A DNA stretch of 64,000 nt from BOG-908 sp963692875 (GCA_965198755.1 OZ240673.1:3906001-3970000); one strand, 5' to 3'; positions 1-8,440 are shown, numbered from the stretch's first letter. Notes: generated by a model from the letters alone, not told the origin. Numbers and translations: made by a program.

Positions 1-1
1 A

Positions 2-349
2 GACTTTGACCCGCTAGGTAAGCTCGCTGAAGATATGTCGACCGCATTACGTGAAGAGTATGCGACTGATGAAAAAGGCCGTCGTTACAGGGTAAACCAT
101 GCGGTTCGCATAACTAAAGGCGGCGTCCAGTATACTTTCTGGGCTGCAATGGGAGACGCCTCCAGAGATCACATGCAAAAGGCCTTTATTCAGCGCCGAG
201 GGCAAATCGTTGGTGACTGCGTTCAGCTTGCGACTGACGTTGAAGCCTATAATGCGATGAATAATGACCAACCAGCGATACAAATGCTGCTCGACTTCCG
301 AGACGACGTAGAAGAGCGGCGCCACTGGGATGGATCAAAAGCCGCTTAG
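2..349 (+). CDS. Hypothetical protein, 5' end outside window
   Basis: The frame is open from the first bases of the window and stops at 349, so this is the C-terminal part (about 115 residues) of a longer gene. An internal ATG at 35 exists, but in-frame residues upstream of it (DFDPLGKLAED) suggest that the real start lies to the left. The protein is soluble and charged, rich in Arg, Asp and Gln, with no membrane segment. I do not recognise a family. It ends tail-to-tail with the small minus-strand gene at 346-570, the two stop codons overlapping. Confidence 0.55.
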   Translation, partial: DFDPLGKLAEDMSTALREEYATDEKGRRYRVNHAVRITKGGVQYTFWAAMGDASRDHMQKAFIQRRGQIVGDCVQLATDVEAYNAMNNDQPAIQMLLDFRDDVEERRHWDGSKAA

Positions 350-570
350 CTTTTTTTCCACCGCGCCTCGGCTCCCGCTTGGGCGATCTCGGACCTTTGT
401 TCCGGGGTTAAGGCCGCAGCCCTGGCTGGACCACCTTTTGACCCCGCATGTCGCCCTCGGTCAGATGACTTGCTTTCAACCCCGTCCGGCACGGCCCCGG
501 TCGCTATGTCCACCATGAGCTTGCCAAGCTGGATCGGATCGCGGGGGCGGGGGGTGCGTTTAATTGCCAT
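346..570 (-). CDS. Small basic hypothetical protein (74 aa)
   Basis: The start is taken at the ATG at 570 (MAIKRTPRPRDP...), because it overlaps the stop of the upstream gene in a TGATG arrangement typical of translational coupling. The frame extends further upstream but only as the shadow of that neighbour. The protein is Lys/Arg/Ala-rich with a central Gly-Gly-Pro-Ala segment and an Ala-Glu-rich tail ending ARWKKS, a composition seen in small nucleic-acid-binding or histone-like proteins. Function is not known; binding to nucleic acid is only a guess. Confidence 0.5.
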   Translation of the reverse strand: MAIKRTPRPRDPIQLGKLMVDIATGAVPDGVESKSSDRGRHAGSKGGPARAAALTPEQRSEIAQAGAEARWKKS

Positions 571-824
571 CAAGTCATACCTTCGCGTTCGGCCGCCTTG
601 AGGCGCCAATACTCGGCGGCTGCTTCACCCTTTGTCGGAAAGAGTCTAGCCTCCGGCATTGGTGCCCAACCAGTGTCTTTGGACCAGCCAACGACAAGCC
701 AGCGCTTCAATCCATCCTCGTCAATCGTGTGGGTAAGGCCAGCTGCTTCCATGACTGACAGTATGCCATCGGCAGACTTAACGCCCAAGCGGAACCATCT
801 AGGATTATATTCAGGCCATTTCAA
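570..824 (-). CDS. Hypothetical protein (84 aa), coupled to the next small gene
   Basis: This short soluble protein (MKWPEYNPRWFRLG...) has many Trp residues and ends KAAEREGMT. Its stop overlaps the start of the downstream basic protein at 570, so the two probably form a two-gene unit. I recognise no domain. Nothing in its composition suggests a shadow frame, and the opposite strand offers no convincing alternative. Confidence 0.5.
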   Translation of the reverse strand: MKWPEYNPRWFRLGVKSADGILSVMEAAGLTHTIDEDGLKRWLVVGWSKDTGWAPMPEARLFPTKGEAAAEYWRLKAAEREGMT

Positions 825-869
825 ACTGACCCACTACCCAAGAACCGCGCGATCTGATCGACGCCGCCA

Positions 870-2636
870 TTAATGGGGGGTGACGGCTGTTTTCTGTGTG
901 GCGAGCCATTGGTGGATGTGGCGTTCGAGCTCGTGGAGCGGGACGAGGCCTTCGTTGAGGACGGTAAGATTGAAGGCTTTTAGGTCGAAGGCGGAGCCGA
1001 GTTTCTGACGGGCCTCATCGCGAAGGGCGAAGATGGTGAGGCCGCCGGAGTCGTAGCTGGTGAGCTGGCCGGGCATGACGGCGATGCGGTCTACCTCGTC
1101 ATCGGCGGTTTTGGGGGTGTACTCGCCGGTGGTCATGAGGTAGTCCACTGCCTGCTGGCGAGACCAGTGCATGGCGTGGAGGCCGGGGTCGATGACCATG
1201 CCGTGGGCAGGCCAGATACGGCGCAGAATGGGGGTATAGGAATTTTGATAGATGCCGTTTTCCTCGCCCATGCGCTCGGCGTAGCGCGCCCAGCCTTCGG
1301 CGTAGGCGGCATTGCTGACCAGGCGAGCGAGGGGGTTGTCGGGCAGCAACTGGCGGGAGAGGGCGATCTGCAGGTGATGCCCGGGAATGGTTTCGTGGAC
1401 GACGACGATTTCGGCCTGAGCGCGGGTTTCGGTCTGCCAGGGGCTTAGCTGCATCGCGTAGGTGGATGGCTGAGCAAGGTCGGGGTTGTTGACGTAGTGG
1501 GAGGACATGCCGGCCAGCTCCTCGAAGGGGCGCTCGGGCTCGATGCGAACGGATTGCCGGGGGAGCTCGGGGATAAGTTTTTCGGCGGTGATGGCCTTGG
1601 TGCGGGAGAGCAGGGCTCGGGAGAACGCGAGGAGGTCGTCGGAGGAGTGGAAGCGGTTGTCGGGCGCGCTGTTGACGCGGGCGAGGATGGTGGGGATGTC
1701 GGTGGTGCCGAAGAGCTGCTTCCCAACGTGGCGGACATCGTCGGCGTAGGTGGCGACCGTGCGTTCGCCGAGCGCGTAGACCTCGGCGGGGGTGCGGTTG
1801 AGCGTGGTGTTCTGGCGGAGGAAGGCCTGGTAGCAGGCGGCACCGTCGGGGAGGTCGGAGATGGCAACGCCGGTGCGAGCCTTGGGAAGGTACTCGGTGG
1901 CGAGGTAGTCGCGGTAGTGCTTGAGAGCGGGATCGATCTGCTCAAGCACGAGCTTGCGGAAGGCCTGCTGAAAGGCGGAGTCGGGCGAGGAAGAGGCGGC
2001 AGAACGGGCGGCGGGAGAGAAAAAGGGGAGCTTTTCGGGCGGAAGGGCGAGGAAGCTGTCCATCTGCGCGACAACGCGGCGGACGACGGACTGCGGGGCG
2101 GAGTAGCCAAGCTGCTCGCCACGGCGGAGGTTGGCGACGTCCTGGTTGAGGTAGCGGGGGAACGCGGACCAGCGGACGAGGGCCTGGGCGCGCTCGTCGG
2201 AAGTGGCGATGGGCTGGCGCTCGGCGACGTCAGAGAAGCTCGTCTGCCAGCCGCTGAAGTGGTTGACGTCCCAAAGCTCGGTACGACAGACGCGCATCTG
2301 AAGATCGGCGCCGAGCTGCTCTTCGAGGCTGGCGTAGGTGGCACGCGAGGCCTGCGGGAGGGCGTCGGGAGCGATGGCGTGGAGACCGTGGAGGTCGGCG
2401 GCTTCGGCGTCGGCGAAGGCCTGGATGGCGGCGGGGGAGAGATCGACGAAGCGGTTGTGGATGGCGGTCGGCAGGCCGGTGAGCTCGCTGGTGGTGGGGT
2501 CGTTGTCGAGGGACTGCGCGATGAAGCGATTAGCGAGGTCGGTGACCTGCTGGGCTGCCAGGGATCGGACGGAAGGCTGCGCGGCGGCTGGACCGATCGA
2601 GGAGAGTAGGACGGCGATGAGCAAGGCCGGTTTCAC
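870..2636 (-). CDS. DUF885-family secreted hydrolase, probable metallopeptidase
   Basis: The 588-residue protein opens with an apparent Sec signal peptide (MKPALLIAVLLSSIGPAAAQ, cleavage likely after the AxA), so it is probably periplasmic or exported. Around residues 414-420 it has HETIPGHH, the zinc-binding-like motif of the DUF885 family, and further conserved blocks (AYAEGWARYAERMG, MPGQLTSYDSGG) match that family. The length is normal for DUF885 proteins. The substrate is unknown; peptidase activity is inferred from the motif. The start is a GTG at 2636 that touches the end of an IS5 transposase remnant, so its original promoter has probably been replaced or displaced by insertion-sequence DNA. 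Confidence 0.85.
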   Translation of the reverse strand: MKPALLIAVLLSSIGPAAAQPSVRSLAAQQVTDLANRFIAQSLDNDPTTSELTGLPTAIHNRFVDLSPAAIQAFADAEAADLHGLHAIAPDALPQASRATYASLEEQLGADLQMRVCRTELWDVNHFSGWQTSFSDVAERQPIATSDERAQALVRWSAFPRYLNQDVANLRRGEQLGYSAPQSVVRRVVAQMDSFLALPPEKLPFFSPAARSAASSSPDSAFQQAFRKLVLEQIDPALKHYRDYLATEYLPKARTGVAISDLPDGAACYQAFLRQNTTLNRTPAEVYALGERTVATYADDVRHVGKQLFGTTDIPTILARVNSAPDNRFHSSDDLLAFSRALLSRTKAITAEKLIPELPRQSVRIEPERPFEELAGMSSHYVNNPDLAQPSTYAMQLSPWQTETRAQAEIVVVHETIPGHHLQIALSRQLLPDNPLARLVSNAAYAEGWARYAERMGEENGIYQNSYTPILRRIWPAHGMVIDPGLHAMHWSRQQAVDYLMTTGEYTPKTADDEVDRIAVMPGQLTSYDSGGLTIFALRDEARQKLGSAFDLKAFNLTVLNEGLVPLHELERHIHQWLATQKTAVTPH

Positions 2637-2691
2637 TAAGAAAAACCTTTGTGGTCGAGGATGGAAAGAGACACGGCGGTGAGGCAGCTTA

Positions 2692-2953
2692 GGGCGTGTC
2701 TGTATACGAGCAGGATCGCGGCGGAGGCAATGTGAACGCCTGCGAGGAAGTTTTGGGCGGTCTTGTCGTAGCGTGTGGCACTCACCCTGAACTGCTTCAG
2801 CTTGGCAAAGAAGTTTTCGATCAAGTGGCGGGGCTTGTAGAGGTCCCGGTCGTAGTTCCGGACCACCAGCTGGTTGCTTTTTGAGGGATGACTGCCGTGT
2901 TGCCAGCTTCTGTTAGCTTCTCGATCACTCGTGCGTCCGCGTCGAAGGTGCGC
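2692..2953 (-). pseudogene. IS5-family transposase, C-terminal remnant
   Basis: Reading leftward, the translation contains RNYDRDLYKPRHLIENFF and ATRYDKTAQNFLA, the conserved C-terminal blocks of IS5-family transposases (IS427/IS1031-like subgroup). Just upstream, a segment reading EAGNTAVIPQK belongs to the same protein but in another frame; the shift is at a run of five A near 2881-2885. The element end resembles GGGCGTGTCTG at 2692. The 5' part of the gene is missing because IS3-type DNA begins at 2954. The A-run could be a programmed frameshift site in some IS5 relatives, but the gene here is truncated and not functional. Confidence 0.75.
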
Positions 2954-3085
2954 TGAGCTGCTGCTGGTTTGGTGGACACGTTGTTTAGCTCACGGTGGCG
3001 AGCCGCTCGAATTCCATTGAGCTGAGATGCCGTTGGTCGAGTGGCGTTGTTTCGGGTTGTAGAGTAAACGTTGCGGCGTTGCCAC
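2954..3085 (-). mobile_element. IS3-family right-end remnant
   Basis: On the minus strand, 3075-3000 translates as YNPKQRHSTNGIS, matching the conserved C-terminal YNPxRRHS block of IS3-family OrfB. It is followed by an IS3-like terminal inverted repeat ending at 2954 (plus strand TGAGCTGCTGCTGGTTTGG, then TGGACA). The boundary lies inside the IS5 transposase remnant, so this element inserted into that IS5 copy. Most of the IS3 gene is missing on the right. Confidence 0.55.
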
Positions 3086-3122
3086 CCTGCATTTTTCTTG
3101 ACGAGGCGGCGTTGTCTTGGCG

Positions 3123-3452
3123 CTAGGCGGGCTGTCGGCGCAGGCGTTTCACTCGGTGTTTTTGATAGATGGTGATCTCGCGGGCCAGAGGCAGGCGCGG
3201 GTCGAATCGCAGATGGGTGATGGAGACGCAGGCCTCTTTTTCCACGTCACGGCCGAGATCCAGCTTGCAGAGGATACCGCCCTCATCGCCCATGTAAGAC
3301 AGCAGGGTGATTATAGCGGCCGCCCGGATGGATGATGCGGCATTCTGGCCGCGCAGCGAGACTTGCAGTTCCGGGGTCAGGCGTGCCGTGATGGGAAGTG
3401 CGGCTTCCAGCTTTGCCATCAGGTCCGCCGTGGTGATCGGGTGGTCGATCAC
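3123..3452 (-). CDS. IS66-associated passenger protein, hypothetical
   Basis: The start is taken at a GTG at 3452 because it overlaps the stop of the IS66 transposase gene in a GTGA arrangement. The product (about 110 residues, beginning VIDHPITTADLMAKLEAALP) ends in a very basic tail, YQKHRVKRLRRQPA. The core reads SYMGDEGGILCKLDLG and SITHLRFDPRLPL. Small accessory genes after tnpC are known in some IS66 elements. I do not know a function; the tight coupling suggests that it travels with the element. Confidence 0.6.
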   Translation of the reverse strand: MIDHPITTADLMAKLEAALPITARLTPELQVSLRGQNAASSIRAAAIITLLSYMGDEGGILCKLDLGRDVEKEACVSITHLRFDPRLPLAREITIYQKHRVKRLRRQPA

Positions 3453-5050
3453 GCGGCCATCGCCCGCATCATCACGCGCATATCCAGGGCCGAATCCGGT
3501 TGCCAATTCCAAGGCAGTAGCGTGTGCAATTCATGAGACCTGGTGCGCCCGGATACGACGCGCTCCAGCGCGTCGGTCAGGTAGGCCATCGGCTCCACAT
3601 CGTTCAACTTCGCCGTGGTGATCAGGGTCATCGCCATTGCCCAATGCCGCGCACCGCCGTCCGAACCTGCAAATAGCGCATTCTTGCGTCCGAGTGCCAC
3701 AGGCCGGATCGCCCGTTCGACCGCATTGGTGTCCAGCTCGACACGGCCATCGTTGAGGAACACCACCAGACCCGGCCAATGACGGATCGCATACCGCATC
3801 GCTTCAGCCAGACCGGATGCGCCGGAGACCCGCGCGAGGTTGGCCTGCAGCCACGCGTGCAGGGCTTCCACGATCGGCCGACTTCGAGCTTGGCGCACCT
3901 GACGCCTGTGTTCGGCAGGCTGGCCGCGTATGTCATCTTCGATGGCGTAGAGCGAGCGTATCTGCGCCAGCACCTCGGCCGCCAGCTGAGAGCCGGTCGC
4001 CTGATGGAACTCGTAGAATTCGCGCCGCGCATGCGCCCAGCAGAACGCGAGGCACACCGATCCATCCGCGCGGTCACCAGCTAGCCGCTTGAACCCGGCA
4101 TATCCATCGACCTGCAGCACGCCACTGAACTTTGCCAGATGGGCTGCTGGCCGAGCGCCTTTGCGGTCCTCCTCGTAGACGTAAGCCGCGCCCGGGCGCC
4201 CAGCGCCGCACCAGGGACGGTCATCGACCGCGTAGCACCACAGCCGGCCCGTCTTGGTTCGGCCGCGGCCAGCGTCGAGCACCGGCAGCCTGGTGTCGTC
4301 GGCGAACACCTTGCCCGACGAGAGCACCGTACTGACCACCAGGTCGTAGAGCGGCGCCAGCCACCAGCAGGCGCGGCCCACCCAGTTGCTCAGCGTGGAA
4401 CGGTCCAGCGTGACGCCCTGACGCGCCAGCATCTGCGATTGCCGATACAGCGGCAACGAGTTACAGAACTTGCTGACCAGCACATGCGCGATGAGTGCCT
4501 CGGTCGCCATGCCGCCGTCGATCGGCCGCTCAGGCGCCGGGGCCACCACCACGGCGCCTTCGCAGGACCGGCAGGCATAGCGCGGGCGCCGCGTGACGCG
4601 CACCCGCAGCTGCGCGGGCACGATGTCGAGCTGCTCGGTGCGCAGATCGCCGATGCTGTGCATCGCACCGCCACAGCAGGGGCACGCGGCGTGGTCGGTG
4701 TCGATCACCACCTCGGTGCGCGGCAGATGGGCGGGCAGCGCTCCATGATTGCGCATGGGGCGGGACTGGCGAACACGGTGTGGATCCGCGGCCCCGCCCG
4801 CATCCTGGGCGGCATCCTGCCCTGCTTGGTTCTCGGCAACCGTCTGCTCCAGATCCTCCAGGCCGAACTGCAATTGGTCAGCGGTGAGTTGCTCGGACCG
4901 GCGGCCAAACTGGTGGCGCGTCAGGCGCTGGATCAGCAGGCGAAGTTTGTCGTTCTCGGCGTGCAGTTCGCCTTGCTGGTGCAGCATCGTGCGCAGCATC
5001 TGCTGCAGCACGCCCGGGTCGTCCGGCAGGGTGTCAGGGTCGATCTGCAT
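3449..5050 (-). CDS. tnpC: IS66-family transposase TnpC
   Basis: This 533-residue protein starts at the ATG at 5050 (MQIDPDTLPDDPG...), the usual IS66 TnpC start; the frame is open further upstream only across non-conserved sequence. Visible blocks are an N-terminal leucine-rich helix (LRLLIQRLTRHQFGRRSEQL), the zinc-finger-like region CPCCGGAMHSIG, a Cys pair at YACRSCEG, and catalytic-core segments VFADDTRLPVLD, VDGYAGFKRL and ELDTNAVERAIRP. Length and motif order are normal, so the protein itself looks intact. Mobility of the element is doubtful because tnpB is interrupted. Confidence 0.92.
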   Translation of the reverse strand: MQIDPDTLPDDPGVLQQMLRTMLHQQGELHAENDKLRLLIQRLTRHQFGRRSEQLTADQLQFGLEDLEQTVAENQAGQDAAQDAGGAADPHRVRQSRPMRNHGALPAHLPRTEVVIDTDHAACPCCGGAMHSIGDLRTEQLDIVPAQLRVRVTRRPRYACRSCEGAVVVAPAPERPIDGGMATEALIAHVLVSKFCNSLPLYRQSQMLARQGVTLDRSTLSNWVGRACWWLAPLYDLVVSTVLSSGKVFADDTRLPVLDAGRGRTKTGRLWCYAVDDRPWCGAGRPGAAYVYEEDRKGARPAAHLAKFSGVLQVDGYAGFKRLAGDRADGSVCLAFCWAHARREFYEFHQATGSQLAAEVLAQIRSLYAIEDDIRGQPAEHRRQVRQARSRPIVEALHAWLQANLARVSGASGLAEAMRYAIRHWPGLVVFLNDGRVELDTNAVERAIRPVALGRKNALFAGSDGGARHWAMAMTLITTAKLNDVEPMAYLTDALERVVSGRTRSHELHTLLPWNWQPDSALDMRVMMRAMAA

Positions 5051-5112
5051 CGTGCCATGATGGACAATGCGTCCGCGCCGTCGCCAGGTTTTTTGGGCAG
5101 CGAACGGCGATT

Positions 5113-5409
5113 TTACCCGGCGAGCTCCGGCCGGAGCGGACGTGCCGGCGCCCGCCACTCACACCCGTCCAGCAGGGCGGCCAGCTGCGCCGATGTTAGC
5201 GCAATCCGGCCTGTTGTGCTGGCCGAGGGCCACGCGAACTGGCCTTGCTCCAGCCGCTTGGTCAGCATGCACAGACCGACCCCGTCATGCCAAATCAGCT
5301 TGATCAATCCAGCGCGGCGGCCGCGGAAGGCAAACACCGCGCCGCTGAACGGGTCCTCGGCCAGGGTTTGCTGCACCAGCGTCGCGAGGCCGGTCATACC
5401 CTTGCGCAT
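5113..5409 (-). pseudogene. tnpB: IS66 TnpB, 3' part, separated from its start by IS110 DNA
   Basis: The translation MRKGMTGLATLVQQTLAEDP...IKLIWHDGVGLCMLTKRLEQG is the central and C-terminal part of IS66 Orf2. The first about 19 residues lie 1.36 kb away at 6823-6767, and a TAG stands directly before the ATG at 5409. The split falls at the ...TDM|RKG... position. A shortened TnpB could in principle start at this ATG but would lack the conserved N-terminus. Confidence 0.85.
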
Positions 5410-5410
5410 C

Positions 5411-6766
5411 TATGGACGCCCCTCCCGCTGCAAGTACTTTCTTCATGCGTGGCATCGTCGATCTTGGCTGTTGCCATCTATCCGGCCTCTGGTTGACGAC
5501 AATGTCGTCGGGCCTTGATGAGATCCACCCATCAGCGTCCCATCATATCGTCGAGCTCGAGGCTCGATGCGCAAGGCGGGCTTTGCTGATGCCGGTTCCA
5601 GACCGGTCCTGCCATCACAATTAGATTGCCCTCACAGCCTCCATGCGCATGCCCGGTTTAGAGTATGCGTCATCTCTGAAAGTCGGATTAGACCGCTTGC
5701 CAGCGAGTGCCACGTGTCCGTAGTGCCCAGGCAATGCGGGCGAGCTTATTGGCGACGGCGACCGTCACAACGTTAAATGCCCGCCTGGCGAGCAACGCGT
5801 TGATCCAATCCCACCACCCTCCCGTCCGCCCAGCAGCGATCCTCACGACAGCCCTCGCGCCGTTGATGAACTGTCGCCGGAGATAAGCGTCACCGCGCTT
5901 GCTGATGCCAAGTAGACGTTCCTTTCCGCCGCTTGAATGCTGCCGGGGTGTCAGGCCCAGCCATGCCGCGAAGTGACGTCCGGACTTGAAGCTTTGATCG
6001 TCCTGGATATTCGCAACGACGGCGGTCGCGATCACAGGGCCGATACCAGGCACCTCGGTGAGCCGTTGGCAGGACTCGTTCGACTTGGCTGCGTCCTTCA
6101 TGGCTTTGTCCAACTCACTGATGCGCGCATCTGCCGCTTGCACCTCGTCAACCAGAATACGCAACAACCGACGAGTGGCCTCCGGTATTCTGGTGTCGTC
6201 AGTCTCATCGACGACTGCGAACAACTGCTTCAGGCCAAGTCGTAGGGTCGGAGAGACAACGCCATACTCGGCGCAATGACCCCGAAGAGCATTTATCGTT
6301 CCAGTGCGCTGCCGGACAAGGTGGTCTCGCACTCGATGGAGCGCCATCTCCGCCTGCTGATCGATGCTCTTGATAGTGACAAACCGCATGCCAGGCCGCT
6401 GGACCGCCTCACAGCAAGCCTCGGCATCGGCTGCATCATTTTTGTTAGATTTCACGTATGGCCTGACGAACTGGGGCGCTATTAGCTTGACGTCATGTCC
6501 GAGCCTGCTCAGTTCACGCGCCCAGTGGTGTGCACCGGATCCGGCTTCAAGCCCGATACGGCAGGCTGGAACCGCTGCGAAAAAACGAAGAAAGGCATCC
6601 CGGGAGAGCTTCCTCCGGATGGCTATCTCGCCATTCGCGGCAACTCCGTGGACTTGAAAAACGCGCTTAGCGATGTCTATCCCAACACTGCTACATTCAT
6701 CATAATCCTCCTCATTTGACGGCCGGACGCTACCGTGACGCTGGCGACGAGGGGCGTCCATCTCAT
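5411..6766 (-). mobile_element. IS110-family element inserted in IS66 tnpB
   Basis: A perfect 13-bp inverted repeat, ATGGACGCCCCTC, lies at 5412-5424 with its complement GAGGGGCGTCCAT at 6749-6761. Between them lies one transposase gene on the minus strand and a non-coding stretch of about 260 bp at the 3' side (5425-5687). Repeats close to the ends point to the IS1111 subgroup of IS110. The outer junctions are CTTGCGCAT on the left and CATGTCGGTC on the right; rejoined, they restore the tnpB frame. Exact ends are uncertain by a few bases because CAT occurs on both sides. Confidence 0.82.
5688..6703 (-). pseudogene. IS110/IS1111-family transposase, start codon out of frame
   Basis: The frame gives a complete IS110 transposase: the N-terminal DEDD-type domain begins GIDIAKRVFQVHG, followed by RIGLEAGSGAHHWAREL and NKNDAADAEACCEA, then the C-terminal domain VPGIGPVIATAVVA and GISKRGDAYLRRQFINGARA. 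The expected start, ATG at 6703 or 6700 behind a GAGGAGG ribosome-binding site at 6707-6713, reads MNVAVLG and then hits TAG. One base appears to be missing between GGA and the ATA codon of GIDIAK. Without that base there is no usable start close to the conserved region, so the gene is probably inactive unless this is a sequencing error. Confidence 0.8.
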
Positions 6767-6823
6767 CATGTCGGTCACGCCGCACGCCAGATATACCCGC
6801 AGGCCGGACGCCAGCGCGATCAT
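6767..6823 (-). pseudogene. tnpB: IS66 TnpB, 5' part
   Basis: ATG at 6823 overlaps the tnpA stop (ATGA) and reads MIALASGLRVYLACGVTDM, the standard N-terminus of IS66 Orf2. It then runs into the IS110 element. The continuation is at 5409-5113. Confidence 0.8.
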
Positions 6824-7248
6824 CTGCCGTCCAGAGCGCCCAGCACGCGGCGCAACGCGCCGGCATCGACATGCGCATCCAGGCGCACCACCACGCCGCC
6901 GGGCAGCACCAGCTCGATCAAGCCATCAGGACGCGCCAAGGCGGGGAGCCGCGGTGCCGGCGTCTCGACCGTCGGTATGGGATAGCCGTCCGATGGTCCT
7001 GACGGTAATTGTGCCACCACTTCGGCAAACCGCGGTGTCGAGCGTGCCACCATTGCGGTCTGCACAGTGAGCAACTCGCGGCGCCACCTGTAGAGCTGGC
7101 CGGAACTGATCCCGTGCTTGCGCGCAACCTCCGTCGGCGTCAGCCCAGGCCCAAGGCTCTCAGCGACGATGTCCTGCTTCTGCTCCAGGCTCCACCGCCG
7201 GCGCCCACTGCGCGTGACGACCTCGACCCGATTGGCACGACCGCTCAT
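6820..7248 (-). CDS. tnpA: IS66-family accessory protein TnpA
   Basis: The product carries the helix-turn-helix of IS66 Orf1/IS911-type proteins: RRRWSLEQKQDIVAESL, then TEVARKHGISSGQLYRWRREL. Its C-terminal segment (LIELVLPGGVVVRLDAHVDAGALRRVL) is the conserved Orf1 tail. I chose the ATG at 7248 (MSGRANRVEVV), which gives the usual length; the frame stays open to 7305. The gene is intact and overlaps tnpB by four bases. Confidence 0.85.
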   Translation of the reverse strand: MSGRANRVEVVTRSGRRRWSLEQKQDIVAESLGPGLTPTEVARKHGISSGQLYRWRRELLTVQTAMVARSTPRFAEVVAQLPSGPSDGYPIPTVETPAPRLPALARPDGLIELVLPGGVVVRLDAHVDAGALRRVLGALDGR

Positions 7249-7339
7249 ACGACTTCTCGTACGAGCGCTTCCATCGATGTCGGCAGAAAATAGCGCATCG
7301 TCCATTGCAGACTTGGATCATAACAACCAAGCGAACCGC

Positions 7340-7740
7340 CATGTGCCGCCGCCGCATCGCTTACAGTTCGAGTGCCATGGCTACCGCCGCGTGGGTGCGG
7401 CACTCCGCCACCAGTGCATCGTGGTGAACAACAAGAGGCTGCGACGTCTCATGCGCGAGCACGGTCTGCAGCCCAAGCGGCGCCGGCGTTATGTCGTCAC
7501 GACCGACAGCGATCACGCCAGCCCCGATCTTTCGGGATCTGGCCGAGGATGTCATTGTCGATCGCCCCAACCGGCTGTGGGTCGCCGACCTGACCTACGT
7601 CGCCATCCCAGGTGGATTCGTCTACCTGGCCGCCATCCTCGATGCCTGGTCGCGCAAGGTGGTTGGCTACGCGATTAGCCGGTCGATGGACGCGCGCATC
7701 GCTGTCGCGGCGCTGAAGGAGGCGGTCTCATCCAGCGCGG
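7340..7740 (+). pseudogene. IS3-family OrfB internal fragment with a frameshift
   Basis: One frame gives CHGYRRVGAALRHQCIVVNNKRLRRLMREHGLQPKRRRRYVVTTDSDH. After a shift near 7520 a second frame gives FRDLAEDVIVDRPNRLWVADLTYVAIPGGFVYLAAILDAWSRKVVGYAI, including the first catalytic Asp of the DDE integrase core (WVADLTY). The second Asp and the Glu are missing, as is the N-terminus. It abuts the IS66 element on its left and is a dead remnant. Confidence 0.8.
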
Positions 7741-8258
7741 GGGCGTCGAATCGGACTTCGCGACTGCTCCGCTGGTTCACGGATAACCGCAGGCATTTCC
7801 GATGAGGGGATGCGGTCTGCCGCCGAACTCATCGAGACGGATCAGGCACTAAACGCCGATGCGCCGCAGCGGGAAGTCGTGGTAAGGCGCCTTGGTTGAA
7901 ACGCACAGTCTGGGATTGGCCTTGCTGTCAAAGATAAAGAACTTTTCAAGGACCTTTCAAATTTTCTGCCGCCATCAAACCTCAGCGGAGCCGAGCAGCG
8001 AGCACCTTCCACCAGTTCGCCTGCCAAGAAGTCCATGCCGCATCGACGGAGGTTTGCGCAGGCGCCGCGCAGGATGAAGCACAGCATGCAACCGCCGGAT
8101 GGAAGGACCGAGCCGGTGGAACCATCCTATGTGCCCGACGAGACTGAGTTCGGTGTCCGTTTGAAAATACCCATCGGACCGCGACGGGCGCCGGGGCCTT
8201 GCGCAAGACTGCACCTTCGGACGGTGCGTCCGTCGCAGCGCGATCGCTAGACTCCCGC
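7741..8258. other. Intergenic stretch with no recognised gene
   Basis: Beyond the IS3 fragment I see no conserved protein on either strand. Overlapping open frames exist on the minus strand (7842-8505), but they look like by-products of high GC and have no recognisable motif. No tRNA or clear hairpin was found. Confidence 0.4.
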
Positions 8259-8440
8259 ATGGTAGACCCCGCCCCCTCGCCCTCCCGATCGCGCTGGGAT
8301 CTCCACGCGACCTTGACCGAAGATCGGTTGCGCTTTTGCGCGCGACTGCTTGCCCGGGCACGTCGTGACGCAGTGGCGTTGGCGGCTCGAGCTGGGCGAC
8401 GCCCGGTCCGCGGGCTGCCGCGCGAGCGCAGTCGCTCAGT
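8259..8440 (+). pseudogene. Possible 5' fragment of a hypothetical gene
   Basis: ATG at 8259 opens MVDPAPSPSRSRWDLHATLTE and continues DRLRFCARLLARARRDAVALA, an amphipathic, Arg-rich segment that looks like real coding sequence. After about 8365 the sense seems to continue in another frame (LELGDARSAGCRASA), and it then runs into the 3' end of the porin gene. It is probably a truncated, frameshifted remnant. No function can be named. Confidence 0.3.

Larger units (their letters stand above)
3123..7248 (-). mobile_element. IS66-family element split by an IS110-family insertion
   Basis: The usual IS66 order tnpA-tnpB-tnpC is present on the minus strand (7248 to 3449) with a passenger gene after tnpC. 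A 1.36-kb IS110-family element sits inside tnpB, between 5410 and 6767. The terminal inverted repeats of the IS66 element could not be assigned, so the limits given are those of the genes. The left side abuts an IS3/IS5 remnant and the right side an IS3 fragment, so the whole 2.7-7.8 kb block is a nest of transposons. Confidence 0.8.

Noticed and set aside
1497..2609. A 370-codon plus-strand open frame and a 299-codon minus-strand frame inside the DUF885 gene
   Set aside because: Both are antisense or shifted copies of a gene with clear motifs; their translations are Gly/Glu/Val- or Ser/Pro-rich with no family features.
2870..2890. Programmed frameshift site in the IS5 transposase
   Set aside because: The A-run at the frame change fits such a site in some IS5 relatives, but the gene is truncated by IS3 DNA, so no function can be claimed.
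4139..5518. A 459-codon plus-strand open frame across the IS66 transposase
   Set aside because: It is antisense to TnpC and has no recognisable domain.
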